Shown piece by piece: positions 19,083 through 27,420 of a stretch of DNA of 36,698 bases. Origin of the DNA: Stenotrophomonas daejeonensis (GTDB lineage: Bacteria > Pseudomonadota > Gammaproteobacteria > Xanthomonadales > Xanthomonadaceae); contig NZ_LDJP01000043.1 in NCBI RefSeq assembly GCF_001431505.1, positions 1 through 36,698 of the forward strand, written 5' to 3'. The notes beneath the pieces are model-generated. The model saw only the letters and a list, made by a program, of their open reading frames with translations. It had not been told where the DNA came from and did no database searches. The translations under genes were made by a program, and so were the position numbers. Numbering within the stretch: the stretch's first letter is position 1; the number at the start of each line of letters is the position of its first letter.

Positions 19083-20546
19083 ATGATGACCACGCCGACG
19101 CTCCTGCCGTTGACCGCCGCCGACCTTCCGCCGTTGCTGCCCGAACTGGTGGTGGTCGGCGGTGCCTTCGCCCTGCTGATCCTCGACCTGTTCATCAGCC
19201 AGCGGCACAAGGTCTGGACCCACTTCCTGTCGGTCGCCGTCCTCGTCGTCGCCTTCGCGCTGCTGCTGGGCGGCGTGGGCGGGCAGGGCGAGGTGTTCCA
19301 GGGCATGTTCATCCGCGACGCCGCCGCCGATGCGATGAAGATCGTGGTGGTGCTGGTCACCGGCCTGACCCTGCTGTATGGCTGGAGCTACCTGCGCGAG
19401 CGCAACCAGTACCAGGGCGAGATCGCGGTGCTGTTGCTGTTCGCCTGCGCCGGCATGATGGTGCTGGTCTCGGCTGGCAGCCTGCTGATGGTCTACCTGG
19501 GCCTGGAACTGCTGGCGCTGAGCTCCTACGCGCTGGTCGCCAGCAACCGCGAGAACAAGCTGGCCGCCGAAGCCGGCATGAAGTACATCGTGCTCGGTTC
19601 GCTGGCCTCGGGCCTGCTGCTGTACGGCATGTCGCTGGTCTACGGCGCCACCGGCTCGCTGCACCTGGACGCGATCCGCGCGGCCGCCGTGCATTCGGAC
19701 GAGCGCCTGCTGTTGTTGACCGGCGCGGTGTTCATGGTCGCCGGCGTGGCCTTCAAGCTCGGCGCGGCACCGTTCCACATGTGGCTGCCGGACGTCTACC
19801 AGGGCGCGCCGGCGCCGATCGCGCTGTTCATCAGCTCGGCACCGAAACTGGCTGCGTTCGGCATGGCCTACCGCCTGCTGGAGGCCGGCGTCGGCCCGTT
19901 GTCGGCCGAGCTGCAGTACGTGCTGGCCGGGCTGTCGGCGCTGTCGCTGGTGGTCGGCAACCTGATGGCGATCGCGCAGACCAACCTCAAGCGCATGCTG
20001 GCCTATTCGACCGTCTCGCACATCGGCTTCCTGCTGATGGGCATCGCCGGCGGCGGCGCGCAGGGCTACTCGGCGGCGATGTTCTACGCGATGGCCTACG
20101 CGCTGATGTCCACCGCCGCGTTCGGCGTGATCATCGCGCTGTCGCGTGCCGGCTTCGAGGCCGAGAACATCGAGGATTTCAAGGGCCTGAACGCGCGCAA
20201 TCCGTGGATGGCCGGACTGATGCTGTGCGCGATGTTCTCGCTGGCCGGCATCCCGCCGTTCCTCGGCTTCTGGGCCAAGCTGGCGGTACTGGGCGCGACG
20301 ATCCACGGCGGCCTGCTGTGGCTGGCGATCCTCGGCGTGATCAGCGCGGTGGTGGGCTGCTTCTACTACCTGCGCGTGGTCAAGGTGATGTACTTCGACG
20401 AGCCGGTCGGCGAGCCGCTGCCGCGCCACAACGACCGCGTGCTGGGCATCGTGCTGGGCGTGAACTGCGTGGGCCTGCTGGTGCTGCCGCTGGGCCTGGG
20501 CGTGTTGGCTGAATGGGTGCGTACCGCGTTCACGCATTTGTCCTGA
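19083..20546 (+). CDS. nuoN: NADH-quinone oxidoreductase subunit N (antiporter-like)
   Basis: Proximal antiporter-like proton-pump subunit, 487 residues from this start. Typical segments are MYLGLELLALSSY-type sequence (here LLMVYLGLELLALSSYAL), FHMWLPDVYQGAPAP with His232, and TNLKRMLAYSTVSHIGF with the buried lysine. Three in-frame starts are possible: TTG 19080, ATG 19083 and ATG 19086. The AGGA ribosome site at 19075-19078 is best spaced for 19086, so the mature start may be one codon later than given. The stop at 20546 closes the nuo operon. No T-rich terminator follows, only a structured spacer. Confidence 0.94.
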   Translation: MMTTPTLLPLTAADLPPLLPELVVVGGAFALLILDLFISQRHKVWTHFLSVAVLVVAFALLLGGVGGQGEVFQGMFIRDAAADAMKIVVVLVTGLTLLYGWSYLRERNQYQGEIAVLLLFACAGMMVLVSAGSLLMVYLGLELLALSSYALVASNRENKLAAEAGMKYIVLGSLASGLLLYGMSLVYGATGSLHLDAIRAAAVHSDERLLLLTGAVFMVAGVAFKLGAAPFHMWLPDVYQGAPAPIALFISSAPKLAAFGMAYRLLEAGVGPLSAELQYVLAGLSALSLVVGNLMAIAQTNLKRMLAYSTVSHIGFLLMGIAGGGAQGYSAAMFYAMAYALMSTAAFGVIIALSRAGFEAENIEDFKGLNARNPWMAGLMLCAMFSLAGIPPFLGFWAKLAVLGATIHGGLLWLAILGVISAVVGCFYYLRVVKVMYFDEPVGEPLPRHNDRVLGIVLGVNCVGLLVLPLGLGVLAEWVRTAFTHLS

Positions 20547-20573
20547 AGTGGACACAAAGCGGTGCGCGTCGTG

Positions 20574-20579
20574 TAAGAT
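20574..20579 (+). promoter_or_regulatory. Candidate promoter -10 after nuoN
   Basis: TAAGAT is followed by the GC-rich GCGCGCCC, as in stable-RNA promoters. A -35-like TGGACA (20549-20554) is 19 bases upstream and GACACA (20551-20556) is 17. Transcription would begin near 20586, just before the run of hairpins at 20596-20698. The spacing is imperfect. Confidence 0.35.
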
Positions 20580-20595
20580 GCGCGCCCTGAGTTGA

Positions 20596-20698
20596 CGGCA
20601 ACGGCGCGATCCGCGGTTGCCGAGGGTCGCCGGGAGGCGATCCGGCGGAAGGTCCCGGCCTTCCGTGTTTCTCCGGAGCTTTCCGGTTCGGGAGAAAC
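20596..20698 (+). ncRNA. Candidate structured RNA: four consecutive hairpins
   Basis: Four adjacent perfect or near-perfect stems fill this stretch almost without gaps. (1) 20596-20602 with 20616-20622, plus an inner CGCG/CGCG stem. (2) 20624-20631 with 20636-20643, 8 bp including one G-T pair, closed by a GGGA (GNRA) tetraloop. (3) CGGAAGG/CCTTCCG, 20646-20652 with 20659-20665. (4) GTTTCTCC/GGAGAAAC, 20667-20674 with 20691-20698, with an inner GGA/TCC. A promoter-like TAAGAT lies just upstream and the initiator tRNA promoter just downstream. No open frame or known RNA family is recognised and no T-run ends it. It could be a small RNA, an mRNA 3' element of nuo, or a repeat. Confidence 0.4.
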
Positions 20699-20714
20699 AA
20701 TGTGGCAATGAAGC

Positions 20715-20743
20715 TTGCAATATCGGCGACATTGCCCCATAAT
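20715..20743 (+). promoter_or_regulatory. Sigma70-type promoter of the initiator tRNA gene
   Basis: TTGCAA (20715-20720) and CATAAT (20738-20743) are separated by exactly 17 bases. It is the best-formed promoter in the window. Transcription would start a few bases before the tRNA 5' end at 20755. It probably also drives rimP-nusA-infB by read-through past the stem at 20936-20961. Confidence 0.75.
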
Positions 20744-20754
20744 TCCGCTTCTGC

Positions 20755-20831
20755 TGCGGGGTGGAGCAGTCTGGCAGCTCGTCGGGCTCATAACCCGAAG
20801 GTCGCAGGTTCAAATCCTGCCCCCGCTACCA
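20755..20831 (+). tRNA. Initiator tRNA-fMet, anticodon CAT
   Basis: A 77-nt tRNA with encoded CCA (20829-20831). The anticodon stem TCGGG/CCCGA encloses CTCATAA (anticodon CAT, 20789-20791). Its three consecutive G-C pairs next to the loop mark the initiator form. The acceptor stem is GCGGGG with CCCCGC at positions 2-7/66-71. Position 1 is T and position 72 is T, so the end pair is an apparent U:U mismatch. Lack of a strong 1:72 pair is an initiator hallmark, usually C1:A72. It sits directly upstream of rimP-nusA-infB, the same order as metY in E. coli. Confidence 0.96.
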
Positions 20832-20837
20832 GTTTCG

Positions 20838-20924
20838 GCCTTCTTCAACATCCGTTGTCGAAGGCGCGATCTGGGCTCGCAGGAACGTTTGCTTCCGTTC
20901 CTGCAACCGGAATCCAGTCACCGG
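20838..20924 (+). other. Hairpins in the tRNA-fMet to rimP leader
   Basis: Three stems precede the terminator-like hairpin. The first is GCCTTC 20838-20843 with GAAGGC 20860-20865, with an inner CAAC/GTTG stem. The second is GCAGGAACG 20879-20887 with CGTTCCTGC 20896-20904, 9 bp perfect. The third is GAATCC/GGATTC at about 20910-20928. They are likely 3' processing or leader structures of the tRNA-rimP transcript. Confidence 0.45.
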
Positions 20925-20935
20925 ATTCATACCGG

Positions 20936-20968
20936 ACAAAGGGCCCAGTCGGGCCCTTTGTTGTTTCC
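20936..20968 (+). terminator. Intrinsic-terminator-like stem after tRNA-fMet
   Basis: ACAAAGGGCCC (20936-20946) pairs perfectly with GGGCCCTTTGT (20951-20961) around the 4-base loop AGTC, followed by TGTTTCC. The stem is strong (11 bp) but the T tract is short and broken. It would give partial termination, fitting a stable RNA made in excess over the downstream rimP-nusA-infB mRNA. Confidence 0.65.
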
Positions 20969-21031
20969 GCAAAACGAAAAGTCCGGCCGGGTCTTCCACG
21001 TTTTCCCCATTACCGAAATCAAGAGCAGGCT

Positions 21032-21619
21032 GTGAGCGACAAGGCTACTGAAATCGCGAATCTGCTGGGCCCCACCGTGCAGGCGCTGGGGCTGGATCTG
21101 CTGGGCGCGGAGTATCTGCCGGCGCCGGGCGGCGCGACGCTGCGCCTGTACATCGACGTGCCGCTGGCCGAGCAGCCCGAGCGCGTGGTCAACATCGACG
21201 ACTGCGAGCGGGTCAGCCGCGAGGTTTCCGCGCAGCTGGACGTGGAGGACCCGATCAGCGGCAACTACACGCTGGAAGTGTCCTCGCCGGGCGTGGACCG
21301 CCCGCTGTTCACGCTGGAGCAGTTCGAGCGCCACCTCGGCGAGTCGGCCAAGGTCGGCCTGAAGCTGCCGCAGGAAAACCGCCGCCGCCTGCAGGGCGGG
21401 ATCGTCGCGGTGGACCATGCACAGGGCACGGTGACCTTCGAGGTCGACGGCAAGCCGTTCGTGGCCGCTTTCGACAACATCGACAAGGCGCGCATCATTC
21501 CGGACTGGGCCGCCCTCGGCCTGGCTCCCGTCAAACCCGTTGGCCCGGCCCCCAAGGGCGGCAAGGCCGGCAACAAATCCAACAACGAAACCGCGGCCGG
21601 CAAGCCGCGTGCGGAGTAA
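21032..21619 (+). CDS. rimP: Ribosome maturation factor RimP
   Basis: Small-subunit maturation factor needed for late 30S assembly. The protein is 195 residues from the GTG at 21032 ([20 protein letters not shown]), with GAGCAGG as ribosome site. The open frame extends upstream to 20702, but that stretch covers the tRNA and hairpins and cannot be coding. The RimP N-domain carries LRLYIDVP and the conserved [15 protein letters not shown] segment with [14 protein letters not shown]. An SH3-like C-domain follows ([32 protein letters not shown]). The Lys/Gly/Asn-rich tail (about 165-195) is an extension. nusA begins 4 bases after the stop. Confidence 0.94.
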   Translation: MSDKATEIANLLGPTVQALGLDLLGAEYLPAPGGATLRLYIDVPLAEQPERVVNIDDCERVSREVSAQLDVEDPISGNYTLEVSSPGVDRPLFTLEQFERHLGESAKVGLKLPQENRRRLQGGIVAVDHAQGTVTFEVDGKPFVAAFDNIDKARIIPDWAALGLAPVKPVGPAPKGGKAGNKSNNETAAGKPRAE

Positions 21620-21623
21620 GCCG

Positions 21624-23132
21624 ATGAGCAAGGAACTTTTGCTGGTAGTCGACGCGGTCGCCAACGAGAAGGGCGTGCCGCGCGAAGTGATCTTCGAGGC
21701 GATCGAGGCCGCATTGGCCTCGGCGGCGAAGAAGCGTTACCCCGACCAGGACGTGCTGGCGCGCGTGTCCATCGACCACAAGGACGGCAGCTACGAAACC
21801 TTCCGCCGCTGGGAAGTGGTGGCCGACGACGTGGTGATGGAATCGCCGGACCGGCAGATCCGCCTGATGGACGCGGTCGACGAGGCCGACGGCGTCGAGG
21901 TCGGCGACTACATCGAAGAGCAGATCGAGAACCCGGACTTCGGCCGCATCGCCGCGCAGGCCGCCAAGCAGGTGATCGTGCAGCGCGTGCGCGAGGCCGA
22001 GCGCCAGCAGGTCGTGGACGCGTGGAAGGATCGCGTCGGCGAGCTGGTCACCGGCGTGGTCAAGCGCGCCGAGCGCGGCAACATCTACGTCGACCTGGGC
22101 GGCAACGCCGAGGCGTTCATTCCCAAGGACAAGGGCATCCCGCGCGACGTGCTGCGCGCCGGCGACCGCGTCCGCGGCTACCTGGCCGAGGTGCGCTCGG
22201 AGCCGCGCGGCCCGCAGCTGTTCATCAGCCGCGCCGCGCCGGAGTTCATGATCGAGCTGTTCAAGCTGGAAGTGCCGGAAGTCGGCCAGGGGCTGGTCGA
22301 GATCAAGGCCTGCGCCCGCGACCCGGGCGACCGCGCCAAGATCGCGGTGCTGGCGCACGACACCCGCACCGACCCGATCGGCGCCTGCATCGGCATGCGC
22401 GGCTCGCGCGTGCAGGCCGTGTCCAACGAGCTCAACGGCGAGCGCGTGGACATCGTGCTGTGGAACGAGAGCCCGGCCAACTTCGTCATCAACGCGATGG
22501 CGCCGGCCGAGGTGCAGTCGATCATCGTCGATGAAGAAAAGCATTCGATGGACTTGGCCGTGGCCGAGGACCGGCTGGCCCAGGCCATCGGCAAGGGCGG
22601 GCAGAACGTGCGTCTGGCCAGCCGCCTGACCGGCTGGCAGCTCAACGTGATGACCCAGGACCAGGTCACCGCCAAGTCCGAGGCCGAGCAGGCCGTCGCC
22701 CGCCAGCTGTTCATGGACAAGCTGGAAGTGGACGAGGAAATCGCCGGCATCCTGGTCAGCGAGGGCTTCAGCACCGTCGAGGAAATCGCCTACGTGCCGA
22801 TCGGCGAGCTGCTGGCGGTGGAGGGCTTCGACGAGGACATCGTCGAGGAACTGCGTGCCCGTGCCCGCGACGCGCTGCTCAACGAGGCGCTGGCGGTGGA
22901 GGAGGGCGCCGACGGCGCGCCGGCCGACGACCTGCTGGCGCTGCCGGGCATGGACCAGGCCACCGCGCATGCACTGGCGGCCAATGGCGTGTGCACCAGC
23001 GAGGACCTGTCGGACCTGGCGGCCGACGAGATCGTCGAGTTCGGCATCGAGGGCGTGGACCTGGAGCGCGCCGCGGCGCTGGTCCTGGCCGCCCGCGCCG
23101 AAGAAATCGCCAGGTTGGAGCGTGGCGAATGA
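21624..23132 (+). CDS. nusA: Transcription termination/antitermination factor NusA
   Basis: RNA polymerase-binding elongation factor that affects pausing, termination and antitermination. The 502 residues show the full gammaproteobacterial layout: RNAP-binding N-domain (about 1-125), S1 domain (about 135-200, VTGVVKRAERGNIYVDLGG), two KH domains (IGACIGMRGSRVQAV and AQAIGKGGQNVRLAS), and two C-terminal acidic helix-hairpin repeats (about 360-500). The ATG at 21624 gives MSKELLLVVDAVANEKGVP. The final codons (ARLERGE-stop) are repeated imperfectly just beyond the stop (see the repeat at 23106-23167). Confidence 0.97.
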   Translation: MSKELLLVVDAVANEKGVPREVIFEAIEAALASAAKKRYPDQDVLARVSIDHKDGSYETFRRWEVVADDVVMESPDRQIRLMDAVDEADGVEVGDYIEEQIENPDFGRIAAQAAKQVIVQRVREAERQQVVDAWKDRVGELVTGVVKRAERGNIYVDLGGNAEAFIPKDKGIPRDVLRAGDRVRGYLAEVRSEPRGPQLFISRAAPEFMIELFKLEVPEVGQGLVEIKACARDPGDRAKIAVLAHDTRTDPIGACIGMRGSRVQAVSNELNGERVDIVLWNESPANFVINAMAPAEVQSIIVDEEKHSMDLAVAEDRLAQAIGKGGQNVRLASRLTGWQLNVMTQDQVTAKSEAEQAVARQLFMDKLEVDEEIAGILVSEGFSTVEEIAYVPIGELLAVEGFDEDIVEELRARARDALLNEALAVEEGADGAPADDLLALPGMDQATAHALAANGVCTSEDLSDLAADEIVEFGIEGVDLERAAALVLAARAEEIARLERGE

Positions 23133-23167
23133 TCGCCACGCAGGCACGTCTGGAGCGCGGCGAATGA
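23106..23167 (+). repeat. Tandem duplication of the nusA 3' end
   Basis: The last 27 bases of nusA (23106-23132, ATCGCCA...GGCGAATGA) are followed directly by a second copy at 23132-23167, with about nine extra bases in the middle. The 18 bases ending at each TGA match at 16 positions (TTGGAGCGTGGCGAATGA and CTGGAGCGCGGCGAATGA). The second copy opens a 12-codon reading frame from an ATG that overlaps the nusA stop, ending in the same ARLERGE residues. Confidence 0.8.
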
Positions 23168-23183
23168 GCCAGCGATGAACAGT

Positions 23184-23202
23184 GCCCTGAGCCGCTCAGG
23201 GC
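23184..23202 (+). other. Perfect hairpin in the nusA-infB spacer
   Basis: GCCCTGAG (23184-23191) pairs with CTCAGGGC (23195-23202) around a CCG loop. No T tract follows, so it is not a convincing intrinsic terminator. TAGACT directly after it (23204-23209) resembles a -10 element, so this 130-bp spacer may hold an infB promoter. Both calls are weak beyond the stem itself. Confidence 0.5.
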
Positions 23203-23262
23203 GTAGACTCCGCGCTGCCTTCGTACCTGTCGAGGGGGCGCCCAAAAGATCATAGGATCCGA

Positions 23263-25881
23263 ATGTCGCAGCAAACCACCATCCGCAAGCTCGCCCAACT
23301 GGTCAACACGCCGGTGGAGAAACTGCTGGAACAGCTGGCCCAGGCCGGCATGAAGTTCAGCGGTCCCGACCAGGTCGTGACCAGCGCCGAGAAAGTGAAG
23401 CTGCTCGGTTTCCTTCGCCGTTCCCACGGCAAGGACGAGCAGGTTGCCGACGAGGCCGACGCCGCGCCGAAGAAGATCACCCTGAGCCGCCGCACGCAGC
23501 AGGAAGTGACCGTCAGCACCGGCCGCAGCAAGGCCACGGTGAATGTCGAGGTGCGCCAGAAGCGCACCTACGTCAAGCCGGGCAGCGGCGCCGGCGCGCC
23601 GGTGGTGGACCCCAGCGCCGAGCGCGAGGAAATCCTGCGCAAGCTCGAGGAGTCGCGCCAGCGCAACCTTGACGAGCAGCGCATGCTGGCCGAGAAGGAC
23701 CGCGCGCGCGCCGAGGAAGCCGCCCGGCAGAAGGCGGCCGAAGAGGCCGAGCGCCTGCGCGCCGAGGCCGAGCAGAAGGCCGCCGAGGCCGCGGCGCAGG
23801 CCGCCAGCGCCCCGGCGGCGGTGGACGAGGGCGACGAACCGGCGGCCAGGAGCGTGCGCCATGCGCCGCCGCCGAGCCGCGCCGCCGAACGTCCTTCCTC
23901 GCACGCCAAGCCGGGCAGCCGTGCCCGCGGCGCGGCGGGCGATGACAACGGCCGTTTCGGTGGCCAGCTGCACCTGTCGGCCTCCGACCGCGCCCGGCGC
24001 GGCAGCAACAACGGCAACACGCGCGGCCGCCCGGGCGGGCGCCCGCAGCATGGCCGCCGCGGCTCCGAGCAGTCGCGCGGCGGTGGCGGCAGCCACGGCT
24101 TCGAGCGTCCGACCGCACCGGTGGTGCGCGAGGTCGCCATCGGCGAGACCGTCACCGTGGCCGACCTGGCGCAGAAGCTGGCGCTGAAGGGCGGCGAGGT
24201 GGTCAAGGCGCTGTTCAAGATGGGCGTGATGGCCACCATCACCCAGTCCATCGACCACGACACCGCGGTGCTGGTGACCGAGGAGCTGGGCCACAAGGCC
24301 GTGCGCGCCGACAACAACGACGCCGAAGACGCGCTGCTGGCCATGACCGATGCCAACCAGGGCGACGCGGTGTCGCGTCCGCCGGTGGTCACCATCATGG
24401 GCCACGTCGACCACGGCAAGACCTCGCTGCTGGACTACATCCGCCGCACCAAGGTCGCCACCGGCGAGGCCGGCGGCATCACCCAGCACATCGGTGCCTA
24501 CCACGTGACCACGCCGAAGGGCGTGATCAGCTTCCTCGACACCCCCGGCCATGCCGCGTTCACCTCGATGCGCGCCCGCGGCGCGCAGCTGACCGACGTG
24601 GTGGTGGTGGTGGTGGCCGCCGACGACGGCGTCATGCCGCAGACCAAGGAAGCCATCCAGCACGCCCGCGCCGCGAACGCGCCGATCGTGGTGGCGATCA
24701 ACAAGATCGACAAGTCCTCGGCCGACCCGATGCGGGTCAAGAACGAACTGCTCGCCGAGCAGGTCGTGGCCGAGGAGTTCGGTGGCGACATCCAGATGGT
24801 GGAGATCTCGGCCAAGACCGGCCAGGGCATCGACGACCTGCTGGACGCGATTTCGCTGCAGGCCGAAGTGCTGGAGCTGAAGGCGGTGGCCGAAGGCCGT
24901 GCCGCCGGCGTGGTCATCGAGTCCGCGCTGGACAAGGGCCGCGGCCCGGTGGCGACGGTGCTGGTGCAGCAGGGCCAGCTCAAGAAGGGCGACTACCTGG
25001 TGTGCGGCATCCAGTACGGCCGCGTGCGCGCGCTGTTCGACGAAACCGGCAGCCAGGTGGCCGAGGCCGGCCCGTCGATCCCGGTGCAGGTGCTGGGCCT
25101 GTCCGGCGTGCCGGATGCGGGCGATGACTTCGTGGTCGTCGAGGACGAGCGCCTGGCCAAGGACGTGGCGCAGCAGCGCGAGACCAAGCGCCGCGAATCG
25201 CGCCTGGTCGCCAGCGCGGGCAGCCGCATGGAAGACATCATGGCGCAGCTGGGCAAGGGCGATGGCCAGCAGGTGCTGAACCTGCTGATCAAGGCCGACG
25301 TCCAGGGCTCGGTGCAGGCGCTGTGCCAGTCGCTGGTGGGCTTGTCCAACGACGACATCCGCATCAACGTGATCCACTCCGGCGTGGGCGGCATCACCGA
25401 ATCGGACGCCAACTCGGCGGTCGCCTCCAAGGCCACGGTCATCGGCTTCAACGTGCGTGCGGACGCCTCGGCGCGGCGCATCATCGAATCCAATGGCGTC
25501 GACCTGCGTTACTTCTCGATCATCTATGACGTGATCGACCAGGTGAAGCAGGTGGCTTCGGGCCTGCTGGGCGTGGAAATCCGCGAGGAGATCATCGGCA
25601 TCGCCGAGGTCCGCGACGTGTTCCGCAGCTCCAAGCTCGGCGCCGTGGCCGGCTGCATGGTCGTGGAGGGCGTGGTCAAGCGCAACAAGCCGATCCGCGT
25701 GCTGCGCGACAGCGTGGTGGTGTTCGAGGGCGAACTGGAATCGCTGCGCCGCTTCAAGGAGAACGTGGACGAGGTGCGCAACGGCACCGAGTGCGGCATC
25801 GGCGTGAAGGCCTACAACGACGTCAAGGCCGGCGACCAGATCGAGTGCTTCGAGCGCATCGAAGTGCCGCGCACCCTGTAA
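23263..25881 (+). CDS. infB: Translation initiation factor IF-2
   Basis: GTPase that brings fMet-tRNA to the 30S subunit and promotes 50S joining. It is 872 residues. A small N-terminal IF2N domain comes first, then a long charged Ala/Glu/Arg helix region (about 120-190) and a Gly/Arg/Ser-rich linker (about 200-280), then a second IF2N domain. The G domain holds GHVDHGKT (about 380-387), DTPGH (426-430), NKID (480-483) and SAKTGQGI, followed by domains II-IV. The ATG at 23263 has AGGA a few bases upstream. The gene lies downstream of the initiator tRNA, its functional partner. Confidence 0.97.
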   Translation: MSQQTTIRKLAQLVNTPVEKLLEQLAQAGMKFSGPDQVVTSAEKVKLLGFLRRSHGKDEQVADEADAAPKKITLSRRTQQEVTVSTGRSKATVNVEVRQKRTYVKPGSGAGAPVVDPSAEREEILRKLEESRQRNLDEQRMLAEKDRARAEEAARQKAAEEAERLRAEAEQKAAEAAAQAASAPAAVDEGDEPAARSVRHAPPPSRAAERPSSHAKPGSRARGAAGDDNGRFGGQLHLSASDRARRGSNNGNTRGRPGGRPQHGRRGSEQSRGGGGSHGFERPTAPVVREVAIGETVTVADLAQKLALKGGEVVKALFKMGVMATITQSIDHDTAVLVTEELGHKAVRADNNDAEDALLAMTDANQGDAVSRPPVVTIMGHVDHGKTSLLDYIRRTKVATGEAGGITQHIGAYHVTTPKGVISFLDTPGHAAFTSMRARGAQLTDVVVVVVAADDGVMPQTKEAIQHARAANAPIVVAINKIDKSSADPMRVKNELLAEQVVAEEFGGDIQMVEISAKTGQGIDDLLDAISLQAEVLELKAVAEGRAAGVVIESALDKGRGPVATVLVQQGQLKKGDYLVCGIQYGRVRALFDETGSQVAEAGPSIPVQVLGLSGVPDAGDDFVVVEDERLAKDVAQQRETKRRESRLVASAGSRMEDIMAQLGKGDGQQVLNLLIKADVQGSVQALCQSLVGLSNDDIRINVIHSGVGGITESDANSAVASKATVIGFNVRADASARRIIESNGVDLRYFSIIYDVIDQVKQVASGLLGVEIREEIIGIAEVRDVFRSSKLGAVAGCMVVEGVVKRNKPIRVLRDSVVVFEGELESLRRFKENVDEVRNGTECGIGVKAYNDVKAGDQIECFERIEVPRTL

Positions 25882-25891
25882 CAGGCAACAC

Positions 25892-25920
25892 CGGCCGGCC
25901 CGCGTCGTGCGGGCCGGCCG
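25892..25920 (+). terminator. Strong GC hairpin between infB and rbfA
   Basis: CGGCCGGCCCGC (25892-25903) pairs perfectly with GCGGGCCGGCCG (25909-25920) around GTCGT, a 12-bp stem directly after the infB stop. No T-run follows, so it may slow or end transcription only partly, or protect the 3' end of the infB mRNA. Confidence 0.5.
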
Positions 25921-25956
25921 CGCTTCCCGACGCAGCAACCAGACGAGCGAGATTCC

Positions 25957-26334
25957 GTGCCCAAGACCTTCCACCGTACCGACCGAGTTTCCGCGCAGAT
26001 CCGCCGCGATCTGGGCACGCTGGTGCATGCCATGGTGCGCGAGCACGGGTTGCCGTCGGTCAGCGTTTCGGACGTGGAGGTCACCCGCGACATGGCCCAT
26101 GCCAAGGTGTTCGTCACCGCGCTGATGCCGGAGCGTTCGGCCGAGGCGGTCAAGGGCCTGCGCGAGCTGGCCGGCGAACTGCGCACCGGCCTGGCCCGGG
26201 CGATGAAGCTGCGGCACGTGCCGGAACTGCATTTCCATTACGACGACTCGGTCGATCGCGGCGAGCGCATCGACAACCTGCTGCGCGACCTGCCCGATGC
26301 GCAGCCGGCACAGCCCGAGGCCGACGAAGAGTAG
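25957..26334 (+). CDS. rbfA: 30S ribosome-binding factor A
   Basis: Cold-adaptation and 30S assembly factor that binds the 5' helix of 16S rRNA. The 125-residue protein shows the KH-like fold with FHRTDRVSAQIRRDLGTLV at the N-terminus, the VSDVEVTRDMAHAKVFVT strand segment and LRHVPELHFHYDDSVDRGERIDNLL near the end, followed by an acidic tail. The start is GTG at 25957, with only a weak purine-rich site (GAGCGAGA) upstream. The short acidic tail PAQPEADEE is common in relatives. Confidence 0.95.
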   Translation: MPKTFHRTDRVSAQIRRDLGTLVHAMVREHGLPSVSVSDVEVTRDMAHAKVFVTALMPERSAEAVKGLRELAGELRTGLARAMKLRHVPELHFHYDDSVDRGERIDNLLRDLPDAQPAQPEADEE

Positions 26335-26343
26335 AAGCCGAGG

Positions 26344-26359
26344 CAGCCCGCGAGGGCTG
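26344..26359 (+). other. GNRA-capped hairpin between rbfA and truB
   Basis: CAGCCC-GCGA-GGGCTG forms a 6-bp stem with a GCGA tetraloop, followed by TTCTGG. A second stem, CCACGG/CCGTGG (26396-26401 with 26412-26417), lies nearer truB. The T-poor tails make true termination unlikely. Confidence 0.4.
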
Positions 26360-26437
26360 TTCTGGTATCCGGCCGATCCTCCCGATATCCGCTGACCACG
26401 GTGGTGTCCCGCCGTGGCCGGCCCGACAAGGGTTCCC

Positions 26438-27346
26438 ATGCGTCCCCGTATCCAATTCCGCCGCCTGGACGGCATCGTCCTGCTCGACAAGCCCGCCGGC
26501 ATGAGCTCCAACACCGCCCTGCAGGTGGCGCGGCGCCTGTTCCGTGCGGAGAAGGGCGGGCATACCGGCAGCCTCGACCCGCTGGCCACCGGCCTGCTGC
26601 CGCTGTGCTTCGGCGAGGCGACCAAGATCGCCGGCCTGCTGCTCGGCTCGGCCAAGGCCTACGATGCCGACATCGCGCTGGGCGCGACCACCGACACCGA
26701 CGACGCCGATGGCGCGGTGCTGTTGCAGCGGCCAGTGCCGGCGATCGACGCGGCGACCCTGCAACGGGCGCTGGACGCGCTGACCGGCCACATCCGCCAG
26801 CGCGCGCCGATCTATTCGGCGCTGAAGCAGGGCGGCGAGCCGCTGTACGTGAAGGCGCGCCGCGGCGAGGCCATCGAGGCGCCGGAGCGCGAGGTGCACG
26901 TGCAGGCCATCGAGGTGCTGGAGCGGCAGCCGGAGCGCCTGCGCCTGCGCGTGACCTGCGGCTCGGGCACCTACATCCGCAGCCTGGCCCGCGACCTGGG
27001 CGAAGCACTCGGCTGCGGCGCGCACATCACCGAGCTGCGCCGGCTGTGGGTGGAACCGTTCCGGTCGCCGCGGATGATCGGCCTGGACGCGCTGCGCGCC
27101 GTGGCCGAAAGTGGCGACGATGTGGCCCTGCTGCAGTGGCTGCTGCCGCTGGAGGCCGGGCTGGGCCATTTCAGCCGGGTCGACCTCGACGCCGGGCAGG
27201 CCACCCGCTTCAACATGGGCCAGCGCCTGCGCAACCCGGCCTGGCCGCAGGGGCAGGTGGTGGTGTTCGACCCGCAGCGGGCGCTCGGCCTGGGCCAGGT
27301 GGACGCGGCCGGGCTGCTGGCGCCGCAGCGCCGCTTCAACGCCTGA
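26438..27346 (+). CDS. truB: tRNA pseudouridine-55 synthase
   Basis: Makes pseudouridine at position 55 in the T-loop of tRNAs. The 302-residue protein carries the catalytic Asp47 in [15 protein letters not shown], the KPAGMSSN motif near the N-terminus, the [16 protein letters not shown] loop and a C-terminal PUA-like domain (about 250-302). I chose the ATG at 26438 because CAAGGG lies five bases upstream and [19 protein letters not shown] matches the family. A GTG at 26414 would add eight residues of no known match. Confidence 0.95.
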   Translation: MRPRIQFRRLDGIVLLDKPAGMSSNTALQVARRLFRAEKGGHTGSLDPLATGLLPLCFGEATKIAGLLLGSAKAYDADIALGATTDTDDADGAVLLQRPVPAIDAATLQRALDALTGHIRQRAPIYSALKQGGEPLYVKARRGEAIEAPEREVHVQAIEVLERQPERLRLRVTCGSGTYIRSLARDLGEALGCGAHITELRRLWVEPFRSPRMIGLDALRAVAESGDDVALLQWLLPLEAGLGHFSRVDLDAGQATRFNMGQRLRNPAWPQGQVVVFDPQRALGLGQVDAAGLLAPQRRFNA

Positions 27347-27414
27347 GTACCCTGCCTGAATGGCGCCGGCGGCCCCGCTCCTTGTGGCGGGTGCGCCGGG
27401 TCGCTACAATTTTG

Positions 27415-27420
27415 CGGCCC
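27415..27420 (+). promoter_or_regulatory. Candidate -10 element for rpsO with long leader
   Basis: TACAAT lies in the truB-rpsO spacer and would start a leader of about 110 bases. No good -35 is seen at 16-18 bases. The leader holds a GCCCG-CAG-CGGGC hairpin at 27439-27451. In E. coli, S15 represses its own mRNA through a leader pseudoknot; whether this leader folds likewise cannot be decided by eye. Confidence 0.4.

Noticed and set aside
20702-21031. N-terminal extension of rimP
   Set aside because: Covers the tRNA-fMet gene and the terminator-like stem, so it is not coding.
23164-23178. Tiny frame MSQR-stop after the nusA duplication
   Set aside because: Four codons, no ribosome site, and expected by chance from the ATGA overlap.
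23760-24110. Possible foreign or repeat insertion in infB (Ala/Glu and Gly/Arg-rich part)
   Set aside because: A variable, charged linker is normal for IF-2 of proteobacteria, and the frame is intact.
22879-26655. Open minus-strand frame of 1258 codons opposite nusA-infB-rbfA
   Set aside because: It is antisense to well-identified genes. Its translation is rich in His, Arg, Ala and Val with no family match, as expected from GC-rich third positions.
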